A stretch of DNA of 64,000 nt from Streptomyces sp. YIM 121038 (GTDB taxonomy: Bacteria > Actinomycetota > Actinomycetes > Streptomycetales > Streptomycetaceae): positions 7,190,001-7,254,000 of the forward strand of contig NZ_CP030771.1 of assembly GCF_006088715.1 (NCBI RefSeq), written 5' to 3'. The notes under the pieces were generated by a model. That model was not told where the DNA came from. It did no database searches and saw only the letters and a list, made by a program, of their open reading frames with translations. Position numbers and translations under genes: made by a program. Shown in pieces: positions 24,501 through 32,469 of the stretch; the stretch's first letter is position 1; the number at the start of each line of letters is the position of its first letter.

Positions 24501-27287
24501 CCTCCCGAAGCCGTCGATGACACCGGCCCACGCGCCCCGGGCGTCGGCGGCCCGGCCGTGCGCGTACAGGACCTGGTCCGCCACGTCGGCGAAGGAGTCC
24601 GCGAGGCCGCCGAGCCAGGCGAGCGCCCCGTCCCAGTCGGCCCGCTCGCGGCAGAGCCGTGCCCGGGCGTAGGCGCAGCGGCCGTCGGCGTCGAGGTGGG
24701 CGACGGCAGGGGAGCCGGGGCCACCGGGTCCGCCAGGGCCGCCGGGTCCGCCGGGGCCGTTCCCGGGGGAGCGGCACGCCTCGAAGGCCGCGACGGCGGC
24801 TGCCCAGTCCCCCTCCTCGGCGGCCGCGCGGCCGCACGCGTAGGACCGGCGGAGGGCGGCGTCGGCGATGCCCGGGGTGGCCGGGGTGTGCGGGGCATCC
24901 GGGGCGGGCCGTGGGGCGGCCGGGGCCGGGGAGTCGGGGCCGACGGGTGAGGCGTCCGGCCCGGGTGGCGGGGCGTGCGGGTCCGGGGAGTTCGGGGCGG
25001 GTGGTGCGGGGGCCGGGTCGTGGGAGTTGGGGGCGGGTGGTGCCGGGGCCGGGCCCGGGGCGGCCGGTCCGGGTGGTGGCACGGTAGGGCCCGGGGCGTC
25101 CGGTCCGGGTGGCGCGGCCGTAGGGCCCGAGGAGTTCGGGCCGGATGGTGCGCTGCCCGAGCCCGGGGAGTTCGGCCCGGATGCGCCCGGGGCGCCCCCG
25201 CACTCCGCGTACGCCGCCGCGGCCTCCCGCCACCGCCCCGCGGCCTCCGCCGACCGGCCGCGGACGTACGCCGCGCGGGCCGCCGCGGCCGGGTCGTCGG
25301 GGCACAGGGCCGCGGCCCCGGCGTAGGCGTGCGCGGCGGCGTCCCAGTCGCCCTCGCGGTGGGCCCGCTCGGCGGCGGCGCGGAGCGAGGCGGCGCGCAG
25401 GGCCGTGCGCGCGGCGGCCAGGCGCTCCGGGACCTCCGTGCGGCCGAGCCCGGCGGCGGCCACCTCCTCGTACAGGCGGACGGCCGCGTCCCAGTCGGCG
25501 GCGGCCTCCGCCGTCCGCGCGCGGTCGAGGAGTTCGGCGGCGAGCCGCAGCCGCTCCGCGCGGGCGGTCAGCGGCCCCGGCAGCGGCAGGGGCAGCGCCG
25601 CGTGGACCACGGCGAGCTGCGCGGCCGCGGCGGCCCCGTCGCCCTCGTGGGCGAGCAGGCCGCACAGCTTCTCCAGGTCGGGCCAGGCCAGTTCGCACGC
25701 CGCCTCGGTGCGCAGGCGCCGCTGCTCGTCCTCGTACTGCCGCGTGGGCGTGCGCAGGATGCGCTGCACCTGCGGCCACCGGCCCTGGTCGCGCTCGAAG
25801 CGGGCGGCGCTGATCAGCGTGGTGGCGTCCACGTGCCCGACGGGGCTCTGGAAGGCGCGCAGCGCGTCCGCGCCCTCGCGCAGCGGGTCGGCCACGGCGC
25901 CGCCGTCGTCGCGGACCTCGCGCGCCTTGAACAGCCAGCCGTGCCGGTACTCGGCGTGCAGGAACAGCGCGGGCGTCGCCCACTCGACGGCGGTGTGGCG
26001 CGGCAGGTGCGAGATGCGGCGGCGGGCCGTGGACACCGCCTCGTCGACGGTGCGGTTGGCCGCGAGCTCCTTGAACAGCTCGGGGCTGAAGCGGCCCGCC
26101 GACGCGTCGCTGACGCGGCCGCGCATCGCCACCACGGCGGGCAGGCCCCCGGCGACCAGCGCCTGCGCGAGCCCCGAGAACGGCTCGGCGTGCATCCCGT
26201 CGGGTCCCGAACTGTCCGCCCCCGCGCAGAGGTTGAGCACGGCGAGGCGCAGCCGCGGCGCCTTCAGGAGGATGCCGCTGAGCAGATCGGCGGGGACGCT
26301 GTCGACGCCGCCTGACTCGGTCTCCAGCTGGACGACGCCCTTGCCGAGCTCCTCGTCGTAGCGGCCGTGGGCGATGAGCAGCACGGCCGTGGGCAGGTCG
26401 CCGTGCGCGGCGAGGGCCGCCTCCAGGCGCTCGCGCGTGGCCGCCTCCACGACGGTGGTGCGCACGGCCACCTCGGGCAGCTCCTGGCGCAGCGCGGCGA
26501 CCTCCGCGTCCAGGCGCAGGGCCGGGCCCGCTCCGGGCGGCGACGCGCAGGCGACGAGCAGCCGGATCAGGCTCGGCTCGTCCGCGGGCGTGGGCAGCCG
26601 CTGGCCCAGCGGGCCGCCCGGCAGGGAACGCACCAGCGAGTAGGCGGGGTTGAGGGCGAGCGACTGGTGCGGCAGGTCGGCCGGGGCGCACAGCGCCTCC
26701 AGGGGCAGCTCGCGCAGGCGCGGCGGCAGGTCGAAGCGGAGCCGGAGGCGGCGGCCCGGGGCGGTGCGCTGGGCGAGGTCGAGGGCGGAGGCCAGACAGG
26801 CGGCGGTGGGGGAGGAGCGGGGGCCGCGGGGCGGGGGCGGCACGGCCGGGGCGGTGCGGGGCGGCCCGTACGCCGGGCTGCCGGGCGCCGGGGGCGGCGG
26901 ACCGAAGCCGGGTGCCGGGGTCTGCGGGCCGAAGCCGGGGGCGGCGAACCCCGGGGCTCCCGGCCCGAACCCGGCGTTGCCGGGAGGCCCGGCCGGTGTC
27001 GCGTACGGACGGCCGGGGCGTCCGGGCGCCGCCTGGGCGCCGTCGCCGAACAGCAGCCCGTACACGGCGCGCCCCAGCTCCCGCAGCTGCTCGACGGTGT
27101 GCCGCTCGCCCATCGGCGCATGGCCGAGGTCGGCCTCGACGAGGCGGTCCCAGCGGGCGCGGAGCGCCGCGGGCTCGCCGTCGACGGCGATGACGTCGGT
27201 GGCGCAGGACGGCCCGCTGACGGCCACCAGGAAGCGGGCAGGGCCGAACGGGCGGACGCGGATGCGCAGTTCCTCGTACTCGTACAC
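21498..27287 (-). CDS. CHAT-domain (caspase-like) protease with TPR-like repeats
   Basis: A 1929-residue protein. After a small N-terminal domain and a Pro/Gly linker (about 85-160), residues about 170-450 form a CHAT peptidase with catalytic His307 (IAHGRYDEE) and Cys353 (LNLCAGADSS), preceded by ELPLEALC. The middle holds many W..A....Y/F helical repeats of TPR type, interrupted by a low-complexity P-G-P segment (about 700-800, DNA 24880-25190). The last 600 residues resemble the TPR protein encoded just upstream. TPR-CHAT proteases are activated by partner sensing and cut specific targets. It is the best effector candidate of the cluster. GTG 27287 has GGAGG two bases before it, nine bases after the previous stop. 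Confidence 0.87.
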   Translation of the reverse strand: MYEYEELRIRVRPFGPARFLVAVSGPSCATDVIAVDGEPAALRARWDRLVEADLGHAPMGERHTVEQLRELGRAVYGLLFGDGAQAAPGRPGRPYATPAGPPGNAGFGPGAPGFAAPGFGPQTPAPGFGPPPPAPGSPAYGPPRTAPAVPPPPRGPRSSPTAACLASALDLAQRTAPGRRLRLRFDLPPRLRELPLEALCAPADLPHQSLALNPAYSLVRSLPGGPLGQRLPTPADEPSLIRLLVACASPPGAGPALRLDAEVAALRQELPEVAVRTTVVEAATRERLEAALAAHGDLPTAVLLIAHGRYDEELGKGVVQLETESGGVDSVPADLLSGILLKAPRLRLAVLNLCAGADSSGPDGMHAEPFSGLAQALVAGGLPAVVAMRGRVSDASAGRFSPELFKELAANRTVDEAVSTARRRISHLPRHTAVEWATPALFLHAEYRHGWLFKAREVRDDGGAVADPLREGADALRAFQSPVGHVDATTLISAARFERDQGRWPQVQRILRTPTRQYEDEQRRLRTEAACELAWPDLEKLCGLLAHEGDGAAAAAQLAVVHAALPLPLPGPLTARAERLRLAAELLDRARTAEAAADWDAAVRLYEEVAAAGLGRTEVPERLAAARTALRAASLRAAAERAHREGDWDAAAHAYAGAAALCPDDPAAAARAAYVRGRSAEAAGRWREAAAAYAECGGAPGASGPNSPGSGSAPSGPNSSGPTAAPPGPDAPGPTVPPPGPAAPGPAPAPPAPNSHDPAPAPPAPNSPDPHAPPPGPDASPVGPDSPAPAAPRPAPDAPHTPATPGIADAALRRSYACGRAAAEEGDWAAAVAAFEACRSPGNGPGGPGGPGGPGGPGSPAVAHLDADGRCAYARARLCRERADWDGALAWLGGLADSFADVADQVLYAHGRAADARGAWAGVIDGFGRLPDAYADGDVGVRRRYARARVAADVHRDWAAACALLAGVPDTAREGTVAPLRRKAEGRRAEARPDWAAACAIYGRAFQNGTAAPQTPAAPEPLHLYLYALARTHEAAGRWHDALRVYRVLPDAWADVPARRRYAGARVGEERATGAAQWRAVAAAYEEIGGGLDGADCAARCRYARLRAAEAEGEWTAVVAAAQALRGQPGVDAAAAVDAVDAYARGRIADAHQEWEKAAEAFGACLGHRDADAHLAYAQGRLLERDGRWSDAVAAYERAAGRLDRAEVRRRRLRRLLDLLPWADGLTHAPLTADPFALRDPTYPYLALREAGVHPGVSMAAVRDAPYTLLGRGGMSWSERVALDRLQLPGRRLQLDALLYRWHAPDAVRDALATLSPDDEHAGPGLVDVLCERFPEDAPLLLLLARGRDAAAAEWERRLAAAPGDMAVVHGLAVARLWQAQELEQSGAWEHATRTWEQALAYWSTLLSDDAYWDGWRAERAACYARELAPEDMNRLRWELSRHLSAQLSAYEQRHTEEGRPQQAEEYGELAAFLEAELGGARVLKDVGGLPGVPGARGALACGPHYLRLLDLQLPLAALAAQLDAAAKDGKDPGEYAARELRWAFSGLARSLALCAVHKFPGALGALPAFPTLTTLPEDCAGPAAAADPRRHIEGCGHCRDFLRRDPAYVQLAHRHARLLQDGVELAVRARLELSRSALADGEDGLSRALEQWERLVRVARRAGMSARAKKAVVRTALGRVEALVSEPSGPGARRGDGLDEAIALVEAVPPLLHPLDREVRDQLDGRLSSLYSMRGVWRGYTRTKHGMRSDVYGAEADLRRALDLNPASNHARDNLARALVFTLDERGDPLPVRLRHLHEALGLLDVGLGQALTHNYRETLGEALEELDRLLATDLGVAGMGALIRSDGAEPPPDEDDLASWAAELTDRAEAERARGDVRKALHHLIRATRADAMDPRVRRALLDAVRGWRAALTAAPPGAPPEKGTPP

Positions 27288-27296
27288 CGCCTCCGG

Positions 27297-29660
27297 TCAC
27301 CTCCCGCTCTCGTCGAACTGCTCGCGTACGAAGTCGAGTTCGTCCTGGGCCCGGCGCCGCTCCTCGGCGATCTCGGGGTCGTCGGGGAAGCGGGCGAGCG
27401 CCGCCGTCAGTACCTCGACGGCCTCCTCCAGGACGGCGCGCGCGCCGGACAGGCTGCCCGACCCCCACCGCTGGAGGGCCAGGCCGCGCAGCACGATACC
27501 GAGGCTGAGCTGTGCCCGCCGCCCGTGCGGGCTCAGGTCCACCGAGCGCCGCAGATCGGCGGCGGGCGCGTCGAGCGTGGCGCCCTCGCGGTTCGCCTCG
27601 ACGATGCCCCGGTCGGCGAGGGCCCGCGCCAACTGGCCGTCGATGCGCGGCCGTTCGTTGGCGCCGATGACGGTGCGGGCGGCCTCCAGGGTGGCCACGG
27701 CCCGGCCGAGCAGCCCGGCGCGGTGGGCGTCCTTCGCGGCGGCGAGGGCGAGGCCGACGACCTTCGCCTGGGTCGGTCGGTAGCGGCCGAGCTCCCGGGC
27801 GTGCACGAGGGCGCGCCGCAGGGAGGCGGCGGCCGCCCCGAAGTCCGGCGGCTCGGCGCGGAGCTGGTCGTGGCCGAGCGTGACGCGGGCGTGCAGCGCG
27901 AGGTCCCTGGCGTCGCGGGCGAGCCGTGCGTGGCGGTCGGCCAGGCCCGCGTAGCCCGGGTTCAGCTCGTCGAAGCGCGGGCAGTCCGCCTCGCACACGG
28001 GCGCGGCGCCCGGGTCCGCCGCGCGGGCCCGCGCACGGCAGGCGGGGCAGCGCAGCTCCCCGAGCGCGGCCAGGGCGTCGCCGGGCAGCCCGTGCCGCAA
28101 CTGCATGTGTGCGAAGCCCAGTTCGGAGAAGGCGTGCACGAGCGCGTCGTCCGGCCGGGCGGCGGCGAACGCGCCGAACTCCCGCACCGCGCCGAGCGCC
28201 GCGATCCGCAGGGGCCCGCCGCGCACGGGCGGGCCGGGCGGTCCGTCCGTCGCCCCGGGCGGTCGCGGCGGCGAGCCGTCCGCGGCGCCGGGCAGGTGTG
28301 GTGACGCTCCGGCCGCCGCGTCGAGCAGCCGCGCCGCCTCGGCCTCGCGCTGGAGCAGCAGGCCGGGCGGCACCCTGGCGCCGGTGCCGGCACCGGCGTC
28401 GGCGAGCCGTCGCGCGAGGTGCTCGCACAGCGCGGTCCGCAGATCCGGTACGAGGGACTCCGCCACGTCGACGCCGTACCGGGACGCGGCACCGCGCCGG
28501 ATCCGCTCCCAGAAGGCGGCGTCGTGCAGCAGCGCGCCCCACGCGCCCACGCACCGTTCGAGGGTGGAACTGTCTGTGCCAGAGCGGGAGTTGAGCAGCA
28601 TGAGTGCGAGTGCGTGGGTGACCCGGTGGTCGGCCGGGTCGTGCCGGGTGGCGTCGTCGAGGAGACCGACGGCCGCGTCGCGGCGGCCGCCCGCGACGAG
28701 CGTCACCGCGTACAGCGGTACGTACGCGCCGCGCTCGCGGCACAGCCCCCAGGACGCGGCGGTGAGCGCGGCGGCCCGCTCCCGGTCGGGCGCGTCCCCG
28801 CCGAGCGCGGTCAGCGCGGCCCGCCGCAGGCGCAGCGCGACCTGCCGGGCGCCCCCGCCGAGCGCCGCCTCGACCCACCGCGCCTCGTCGTCGAGCGGCC
28901 CGGCCCGCGCCGCCGCCCGCAGATCGTCGAGCGCGGCGGCCGCGCGCCCCGACTTGGCGCGTACGTAGGCGCGTTGCACGGCCGCGCGCGGGTGCGGGTC
29001 CGGCCGGTCGAGGGCCTCGGTGAAGCACGCCTCGGCCGCCGCGAGGTCCCCGCGCCGCGCGAGCGCGCACCCCGCCCAGAAGGGGGCCGCGGCACCGCCG
29101 GGATCCGCCTCCCGCGCCCGGCGGAACTCCACGAGGGCCTGCCCTGTGTCCCCGGCGGCGAGGCGCAGGCGCCCGAGGCCGATACGGGCGCGGGCAAGGA
29201 CGTCGGCGCCGTCCTGGGCGGTGACATCGACGACGTCCGGAGTGTGGGTGGTGCCCGGAGCATGGGTGGCGCGGGGGGCTGCGGCGGCGGCGCGCGGAGC
29301 ATCAGCGGTGTCCGGGGCATCGGTGGTCTCCGGGGGATCGGCGGTGTCCGGAGGGTTGACGGTTTCTGGAGGATCGGTGGTGTCCGGAGGGTCGACGGTG
29401 TCCGGAGCACCAGCGGTCTCCGAGGCGTCGGCGGTCTCCGGGGCACCAGTGGTCTCCGGGGCATCGGCGGTCTCCGGGGTGCCGTTGGTCAGGGGCGTCC
29501 CGGGCGGGGAGCCGTCGTCGGCGCGTGCCGGGCGCGCGAGGTCCGCCGCGCGCCGGAAGGAGGCCTCCGCGCCCGGCGCGTCCCCGCGCGCCCACCGGGC
29601 CTCGCCCTCGGCGCAGGCCGTTCGCGCCGCGGCGTACGCCGTCCCTCTTCGCGCCCCCAC
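27297..29660 (-). CDS. TPR protein paralogous to the CHAT protease C-terminus
   Basis: A 787-residue protein with an N-terminal TPR-like helix pair, a repetitive Pro/Glu/Asp/Thr linker (about residues 57-124), more TPR-like helices, and a C-terminal half that matches the CHAT protein in order: WGALLHDAAFWERIRRG, a cysteine-rich spot (CPAC then C-x3-C), ADRHARLARDARDLALHARV, and ADLRRSVDLSPHGRR. The CHAT protein has WSTLLSDDAYWDGWRAE, GCGHC, AHRHARLLQDGVELAVRAR and ADLRRALDLNPASNH at matching places. It lacks a CHAT domain, so it could pair with or hold back the protease. GTG 29660 begins 35 bases after the preceding stop; an upstream start cannot be excluded. Confidence 0.78.
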   Translation of the reverse strand: MGARRGTAYAAARTACAEGEARWARGDAPGAEASFRRAADLARPARADDGSPPGTPLTNGTPETADAPETTGAPETADASETAGAPDTVDPPDTTDPPETVNPPDTADPPETTDAPDTADAPRAAAAAPRATHAPGTTHTPDVVDVTAQDGADVLARARIGLGRLRLAAGDTGQALVEFRRAREADPGGAAAPFWAGCALARRGDLAAAEACFTEALDRPDPHPRAAVQRAYVRAKSGRAAAALDDLRAAARAGPLDDEARWVEAALGGGARQVALRLRRAALTALGGDAPDRERAAALTAASWGLCRERGAYVPLYAVTLVAGGRRDAAVGLLDDATRHDPADHRVTHALALMLLNSRSGTDSSTLERCVGAWGALLHDAAFWERIRRGAASRYGVDVAESLVPDLRTALCEHLARRLADAGAGTGARVPPGLLLQREAEAARLLDAAAGASPHLPGAADGSPPRPPGATDGPPGPPVRGGPLRIAALGAVREFGAFAAARPDDALVHAFSELGFAHMQLRHGLPGDALAALGELRCPACRARARAADPGAAPVCEADCPRFDELNPGYAGLADRHARLARDARDLALHARVTLGHDQLRAEPPDFGAAAASLRRALVHARELGRYRPTQAKVVGLALAAAKDAHRAGLLGRAVATLEAARTVIGANERPRIDGQLARALADRGIVEANREGATLDAPAADLRRSVDLSPHGRRAQLSLGIVLRGLALQRWGSGSLSGARAVLEEAVEVLTAALARFPDDPEIAEERRRAQDELDFVREQFDESGR
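29290..29490. repeat. 15-base tandem repeat coding for a Pro-x-Thr-x-x linker
   Basis: About 13 imperfect copies of a 15-base unit (plus strand close to GGTGTCCGGAGCATC) encode five-residue steps such as PETAD, PETTG, PDTVD and PDTTD inside the TPR protein. The period is a multiple of three, so copy number can vary without a frameshift. The encoded segment should be an extended, acidic linker. Confidence 0.75.
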
Positions 29661-29695
29661 GTCTCGTGCGCCCCCGATCAGCGGCCGGTGCCGGG

Positions 29696-30211
29696 TCAGC
29701 CCGCGGCCTCGTCCAACTCGGAACGCCAGCGGGACTGCTGTCGGTCGTAGTGCAGGGGCCCCACCCGGAACGCCGTCAAGTCGAGCCCCAGTAGCCGTTC
29801 ATACGCTTCGGCGGGGAGGTCCGGTTCCAGGACGACGCTCAGGCCGCTGCGGTCGTCCCGCAGCACGAGGGGGCGCGGCGGCGCGGCGGCGGCTCCGTCG
29901 CGGCGCGCCAGGCGGCCCACCACCGCCTTGAACGCCCCGTAGGCGTCCCGCACCGCCTCCGCGCCCAGACCGCTGAGGAACGCCTGCAACGGCAGCGCGG
30001 CGAGGACCAGCCAGGGCACGTCGCCCGCGCCGCGGTGACCGACGGCGCGGCGTACCCGCGCGGTGCGGACGCCGAGCCCGGCGAGCGCGGCGACCAGGTC
30101 GTCGCCGAGGGCGTCGCTGACGTCCTGGTCCAGGAGCAGCTCGGCGCGCAGCGGCACACCGGAAGTGCCGGGCGTACGGGGCGCGTCGGGCAGCGGCGGC
30201 GCGTCGGGCAT
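29696..30211 (-). CDS. Unknown 171-residue protein, first gene of the minus-strand run
   Basis: A small alpha/beta protein with no family I can name. After a proline-rich start it has LRAELLLDQDVSDALGDD, a glycine-rich turn, a helix (LQAFLSGLGAEAVRDAY) and a C-terminal block ending GPLHYDRQQSRW. Small proteins of this style sit beside CHAT/TPR proteins in predicted conflict systems, often as adaptors, but I see no motif to prove that. ATG 30211 has GGAAGG upstream. As the first gene of the run, it should lie next to the promoter in the 205-base divergent spacer; no clear sigma-70 type promoter could be fixed there on the minus strand. Confidence 0.65.
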   Translation of the reverse strand: MPDAPPLPDAPRTPGTSGVPLRAELLLDQDVSDALGDDLVAALAGLGVRTARVRRAVGHRGAGDVPWLVLAALPLQAFLSGLGAEAVRDAYGAFKAVVGRLARRDGAAAAPPRPLVLRDDRSGLSVVLEPDLPAEAYERLLGLDLTAFRVGPLHYDRQQSRWRSELDEAAG

Positions 30212-30383
30212 GGGGCGTCATCCTTCCGCCGGGAGTGCGGGGCGTGCGACGGGGCACGGGCCCGCAGCCTAGAGGCCGGGCGGCCTGCCGCGCGGGCGAA
30301 ACCGGATCTCTCGCCCTCCCGATTCCTCAGCCAAGGCCCTGAACAGGCACTCTTGCCAGATTTTTCCGGAATGGGGGATTCAT

Positions 30384-30410
30384 GGAACTTTCGTGCTGTG
30401 CCGGGAGTCT
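30384..30410 (+). promoter_or_regulatory. ECF-type (SigE-like) promoter of the multicopper oxidase gene
   Basis: GGAACTT (30384-30390), 16 bases, then GTCT (30407-30410). This matches the envelope-stress ECF sigma consensus in Streptomyces (GGAAC-N15/16-GTCT) as I know it. With the -10 there, transcription would start about 30417, exactly on a GTG, giving a leaderless message. Confidence 0.5.
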
Positions 30411-30416
30411 TCTGAG

Positions 30417-32441
30417 GTGAAGGCTGAAACGCAGCTGAACACGGGGGTGTTCACCTTGACCGACATCGACCTCGACTTGGACGTCCGGCCCGGGACCGAC
30501 CAGCCCGGCCCGGCCGATCAGCCGGATGCGACCGCCGACCCGGACGCGACCGCCGCCCTCGACACGACCGCGGAGCCCGGCGCGACCGACGGCGGCGGCA
30601 CGGCCACGGGGGAAGCGGACGGCCGCGAGCTCGTTCCGTACGTGGCGCCGCTGACCGTCCCGCCCGTCCTGCGCCCCGCCGGGGGCGACGTCCGCGAAGA
30701 GACGGAGATCGCGGTCCGCCCGGCCTGGGTGCGTCTGCACCCGCAGCTCCCGCCCACCCTGATGTGGGGGTACGAGGGCTCCGTGCCCGGCCCCACCATC
30801 GAGGTGCGGCGCGGCGAGCGCATCCGCGTCGCGTGGACCAACCGCGTGCCCAAGGAGACCGAGTTCCCCGTCACCGCGGTGGAGGTGCAGCGCACGAGCG
30901 AGCCGCCCAGCACCCTCCCGGGCCGCGAGGGCGTCGAGCCGAACAAGGACGTGGCCGCGCTCCCCGCCTGGACCGTCACCCACGTCCACGGCGCCCAGAC
31001 GGGCGGCGGGAACGACGGCTGGGCGGACAACGCGGTGGGATCCGGCGACGCCCAGCTCTCCGAGTATCCGAACGACCACCAGGCGGTCCAGTGGTGGTAC
31101 CACGACCACGCCATGAACATCACCAGGTGGAACGTGTTCGCGGGCCTGTACGGCACCTATCTGGTCCGCGACGAGGAGGAGGACGCGCTCCAACTCCCCT
31201 CCGGAAAGCGGGAGATCCCCCTCCTCATCGCCGACCGGAATCTCGACACGGACGAGGACGGCAGGCTGACGGGCCGCCTCCTCCACAAGACCGCGATCGT
31301 CGACCCGAAGAACGCCGAGACGGGCAAGCCGGTCACGCTCCCCTTCACGGGCCCGTACACCACGGTCAACGGCCGCATCTGGCCCTACGCCGACGTGGCC
31401 CCGGCCTGGTACCGCTTCCGCCTGGTCAACGCGTCGAACGCGCGCGTGTACGACCTCGTCCTCATCGACGAGGCAGGCCGCCCCGTGCCCGGCGTGCTCC
31501 ACCAGATCGGCAGCGACGGCGGCCTGCTGCCGCGCCCGGTCCCCATCGACTTCGGGGGCACCACGGGCTCCTCGCCCACACTGACCGTCGCGCCCGCCGA
31601 GCGCTTCGACCTCCTCGTCGACTTCCGCGCGCTCGCGGGCAAGCGCCTCCGCCTGGTCAACAAGGGGCCGAACGCGGCGCCGGGCCTCCCCGACCCCGCG
31701 GGGAACGTGCGCCATCCCCACGTCATGGAGTTCCGCGTCGGCAAGGGCGGCGGCGCGCCGGACACCTTCCGGCTCCCCGAGGTCCTCTCCGGCTCCTTCC
31801 GCCCGATCGGCCACGGCGTGCCGCACGGCCACCGGCTCGTCGTGCTCACCCCGCCGGCCACCAAGGGCGGCGGCGGACACCCGGAGATCTGGGAGATGGA
31901 GGAGGTGAAGGACCCCGGGGGCATCCAGTTCCCCGCCGACGGCGTCATCCAGGTCCGCGGGCCCGACGGCGCCCTGAAGACCTACCGCAGGACGGCCCGT
32001 ACGTTCAACGACGGCCTCGGCTTCACCATCGCCGAGGGCGCGTACGAGCAGTGGAGCTTCCTGAACCTCGCCGTCCGGCCGAACGTGACCCACCCCATGC
32101 ACATCCACCTGGCCGACTTCCAGCTCCTCGGCCGCGACACGTACGACGCCTCGGGTTTCGACCCGGCCGTCGGCGGCACGCGCACACCGGTCGCGCACGA
32201 CCCGGCCGCACCCGTCCCGATCGCTCCCAACGAACGCGGCTGGAAGGACGTGTTCCTGGTCCCCGGCGGCCAGATGCTCCGCGTCATCGGCAAGTTCGAC
32301 GGGGCGTACGGCCGCTTCATGTACCACTGCCACCTGCTCGAACACGAGGACATGGGCATGATGCGCCCCTTCGTCGTGATGCCCAAGGAGGCCCTGAAGT
32401 TCGACCACGGGGGCCATGGCGGCGGCCACGGCGACCACTGA
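30417..32441 (+). CDS. Multicopper oxidase (phenoxazinone synthase/CotA-like)
   Basis: A 674-residue oxidase with three cupredoxin domains. All copper-site motifs are present: HVHG, YHDHAMN, HPMHIH and [13 protein letters not shown] (type 1 ligand region). Such enzymes oxidise phenols, bilirubin or metals while reducing oxygen to water. No Tat signal is visible, as in the intracellular phenoxazinone synthase; the first 60 residues are a D/T/P-rich tail. The start is uncertain: GTG 30417 fits the ECF promoter as a leaderless start; GTG 30447 is also in frame but has no good ribosome site. A His/Gly-rich C-terminus ([11 protein letters not shown]) may bind metal. It is divergent from the large minus-strand operon. 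Confidence 0.88.
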   Translation: MKAETQLNTGVFTLTDIDLDLDVRPGTDQPGPADQPDATADPDATAALDTTAEPGATDGGGTATGEADGRELVPYVAPLTVPPVLRPAGGDVREETEIAVRPAWVRLHPQLPPTLMWGYEGSVPGPTIEVRRGERIRVAWTNRVPKETEFPVTAVEVQRTSEPPSTLPGREGVEPNKDVAALPAWTVTHVHGAQTGGGNDGWADNAVGSGDAQLSEYPNDHQAVQWWYHDHAMNITRWNVFAGLYGTYLVRDEEEDALQLPSGKREIPLLIADRNLDTDEDGRLTGRLLHKTAIVDPKNAETGKPVTLPFTGPYTTVNGRIWPYADVAPAWYRFRLVNASNARVYDLVLIDEAGRPVPGVLHQIGSDGGLLPRPVPIDFGGTTGSSPTLTVAPAERFDLLVDFRALAGKRLRLVNKGPNAAPGLPDPAGNVRHPHVMEFRVGKGGGAPDTFRLPEVLSGSFRPIGHGVPHGHRLVVLTPPATKGGGGHPEIWEMEEVKDPGGIQFPADGVIQVRGPDGALKTYRRTARTFNDGLGFTIAEGAYEQWSFLNLAVRPNVTHPMHIHLADFQLLGRDTYDASGFDPAVGGTRTPVAHDPAAPVPIAPNERGWKDVFLVPGGQMLRVIGKFDGAYGRFMYHCHLLEHEDMGMMRPFVVMPKEALKFDHGGHGGGHGDH

Positions 32442-32469
32442 CCGGGCGGAGCGGGCCGGGGAGCCGCCG

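Noticed and set aside
24880..25190. Possible frameshift or sequencing artefact in the CHAT gene
   Set aside because: The segment is a P-G-P low-complexity linker with the frame kept and the helical repeats resume in the same frame.
30382..30420. Short upstream [15 protein letters not shown] before the multicopper oxidase
   Set aside because: It has a G-rich ribosome site and a Cys-Cys pair, so a copper-sensing leader was considered. The ECF promoter placed over the same bases would exclude it from the message, and one CC pair is weak evidence.
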